Positions 9,006-10,069 of a DNA stretch of 10,069 nt are shown here, one piece after another (position 1 is the stretch's first letter; each line of letters begins with the position of its first letter). Source of the stretch: Bacillota bacterium (GTDB lineage Bacteria > Bacillota > Clostridia > Acetivibrionales > DSM-2933); contig JAEZNF010000390.1 in the NCBI GenBank assembly GCA_023441845.1, forward strand, positions 1-10,069. The letters are read 5' to 3'. The notes beneath the pieces are model-generated. The model was not told the DNA's origin and did no database searches. It saw only the letters and a program-made list of their open reading frames with translations. Made by a program: the position numbers and the translations under genes.

Positions 9006-9044
9006 TTTATAATATGCAATATCCCCTGAAATACATAGATTAGT

Positions 9045-9077
9045 GGAGCTGGCCATGTTGCCGGCTTCTTTTCTTTA
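9045..9077 (+). terminator. Intrinsic terminator after the binding-protein remnant
   Basis: A 9-bp stem (9045-9053 with 9060-9068, two G-U pairs, 6-nt loop) is followed by TTTT C TTT. It lies 40 nt after the remnant's stop codon and was probably the original terminator of the full gene or operon. Confidence 0.75.
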
Positions 9078-9255
9078 TTTACGGAAGTTTGCGTGTGATT
9101 TTACTTTTTTATCATACTCAAAATAATTATATTAAGTAAAAGCACTTTAATGTAGATCAACACTTTCTTGCTTTAATTTTGGGCGTGTTATATCATTGAT
9201 TTATAGAAGATAATGTTAAATCCACCTTACGTAGACTTATTCAAATATAAGAAGG

Positions 9256-9284
9256 TTGCTTTACTTTAGCCAAACAACTATCAT
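9256..9284 (+). promoter_or_regulatory. Possible promoter of the XRE regulator
   Basis: TTGCTT (9256-9261) and TATCAT (9279-9284) are 17 bases apart. The -10 matches five of six positions and the -35 only three. The implied leader is about 20 nt and contains the ribosome site. Confidence 0.35.
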
Positions 9285-9310
9285 CAATACTATAAAAGGA
9301 GATGATAATA

Positions 9311-10069
9311 TTGGATAGTAAAAAAATAGGGAAATTTATTGCAGTACAAAGAAAACAATTGTCAATGACTCAGCAAAATATAGCAGATAAACTGGATATT
9401 ACAAATAAAGCCGTTTCCAAGTGGGAGACTGGGGAAGGTTATCCGGATATCTCAATGCTGCCTGCATTGGCAGAAATTCTGGAAGTTAGTGTAGATGAAC
9501 TGTTAAAAGGCGAAAAAAACAGCCCTGCCACAAATATAAGTGATCCTTACCGCATTAAAGATAATGTACAGCAGGCAGATTATATATTCGGGAAGAGTAT
9601 CAGGCACTTTGCCAATAATTATCTTATAAGCATCGGCATTATGTGTATAGGAATTATAGCATCGAGTCTCGCGTTAAAACTATACGACGGATATTTTATA
9701 TCATCGCTGATTTATTCTATAATGATTTCGTTATCTTTTTCAATTATAGGCGTTATGTTTTATGTTAATATATGTAAAGGGTTTTACAGTGATATTGAGA
9801 AGTACAACAGTATGATAGATAAGAAAAAAGCCAACTTCTATAAGATAACCTTCAAAAAACATATTTTATTTTATGCAATATATTTAATTCAGGTGGTAAT
9901 ATTAATTGGTGTTATACCACTACGTCCATATAGGAATCTTGGCTACTATCATGTTTTTAAAAAAATATTTGGGTATGACTACAACTTAAGAAGATACTGG
10001 ATTGATTATGACTTTTGTAATGTATTAGTTTTTATTGTGTACTGTATTTTGTTATGTGCAGGTACTATA
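9311..10069 (+). CDS. Membrane-linked XRE-family (Cro/CI) helix-turn-helix regulator (partial)
   Basis: The frame runs to the right edge without a stop (253 codons), so the C-terminus lies outside. Residues 6-67 form an XRE/HTH_3 DNA-binding domain: the helix-turn-helix spans about T20-W38 (MTQQNIADKL...NKAVSKWE), followed by the family pattern GEGYPDISMLPALAEIL and VDELL. After a linker come hydrophobic segments at about 104-122, 129-154, 184-204 and 238-253, making this a polytopic membrane protein with a cytoplasmic DNA-binding head. Such proteins are common in Clostridia and usually regulate nearby genes; the target and signal are unknown. The start is taken as TTG 9311, 9 nt after GGAG in the near-consensus site AAGGAGATGAT (9296-9306). 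An in-frame ATG at 9302 overlaps that site and would lack spacing. Confidence 0.85.
   Translation, partial: MDSKKIGKFIAVQRKQLSMTQQNIADKLDITNKAVSKWETGEGYPDISMLPALAEILEVSVDELLKGEKNSPATNISDPYRIKDNVQQADYIFGKSIRHFANNYLISIGIMCIGIIASSLALKLYDGYFISSLIYSIMISLSFSIIGVMFYVNICKGFYSDIEKYNSMIDKKKANFYKITFKKHILFYAIYLIQVVILIGVIPLRPYRNLGYYHVFKKIFGYDYNLRRYWIDYDFCNVLVFIVYCILLCAGTI

Larger units (their letters stand above)
9006..9310. other. Intergenic stretch with one terminator and a weak promoter
   Basis: Apart from the hairpin at 9045-9077 and a possible promoter at 9256-9284, this AT-rich stretch of 305 bases shows no coding frame with a ribosome site, no RNA gene that I recognise and no notable repeat. Confidence 0.6.

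Overview
The window comes from a low-GC Gram-positive bacterium, most likely a member of the Clostridia close to the cellulolytic Ruminiclostridium/Acetivibrio group. This is an inference. It rests on the AT-rich sequence, strong purine-rich Shine-Dalgarno sites, TTG starts, consensus sigma-A type promoters, a DUF6106-like protein, a GH18 protein with a copper-amine-oxidase-like N-terminal domain, and a fragment of a clostridial sugar-binding lipoprotein. No species can be named from the sequence alone.

Layout, left to right. Positions 3-107 hold the 3' end of an unidentified plus-strand gene. Next is a serine hydrolase of the class C beta-lactamase/esterase family (280-1416, +). A 76-nt near-perfect palindrome (1445-1520) separates it from a convergent three-gene minus-strand operon (4141 down to 1535). 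That operon encodes two ABC-2 (DUF990/PF06182-type) permeases and their ATPase, packed with a 4-nt overlap and a 1-nt gap, and read from a perfect-consensus promoter (TTGACA-17-TATAAT). Transcribed divergently is a small two-TM DUF6106-like protein (4347-4847, +) with its own terminator. Then come an exported GH18 cell-wall/spore-type hydrolase (5036-6781, +, TTG start) and guaB, encoding IMP dehydrogenase (6994-8451, +), which has its own promoter, a roughly 155-nt leader and a terminator. Directly after guaB lies the C-terminal third of a sugar ABC-transporter binding protein without a start site or the rest of the gene (8529-9005), best read as a gene remnant that kept its terminator. The window ends inside a membrane-linked XRE-family regulator (9311 to beyond 10069, +), also started by TTG.

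Functionally this is a mosaic of independent short transcription units: purine synthesis (guaB), envelope or spore-wall remodelling (GH18), export by an ABC-2 transporter of unknown substrate, and regulation. I see no phage, transposase, CRISPR, toxin-antitoxin or biosynthetic cluster, and no convincing undescribed system. The items most worth a second look are the intergenic palindrome, the guaB leader with its all-A/U hairpin, the sugar-binding-protein remnant and the ABC-2 exporter with its altered signature motif.
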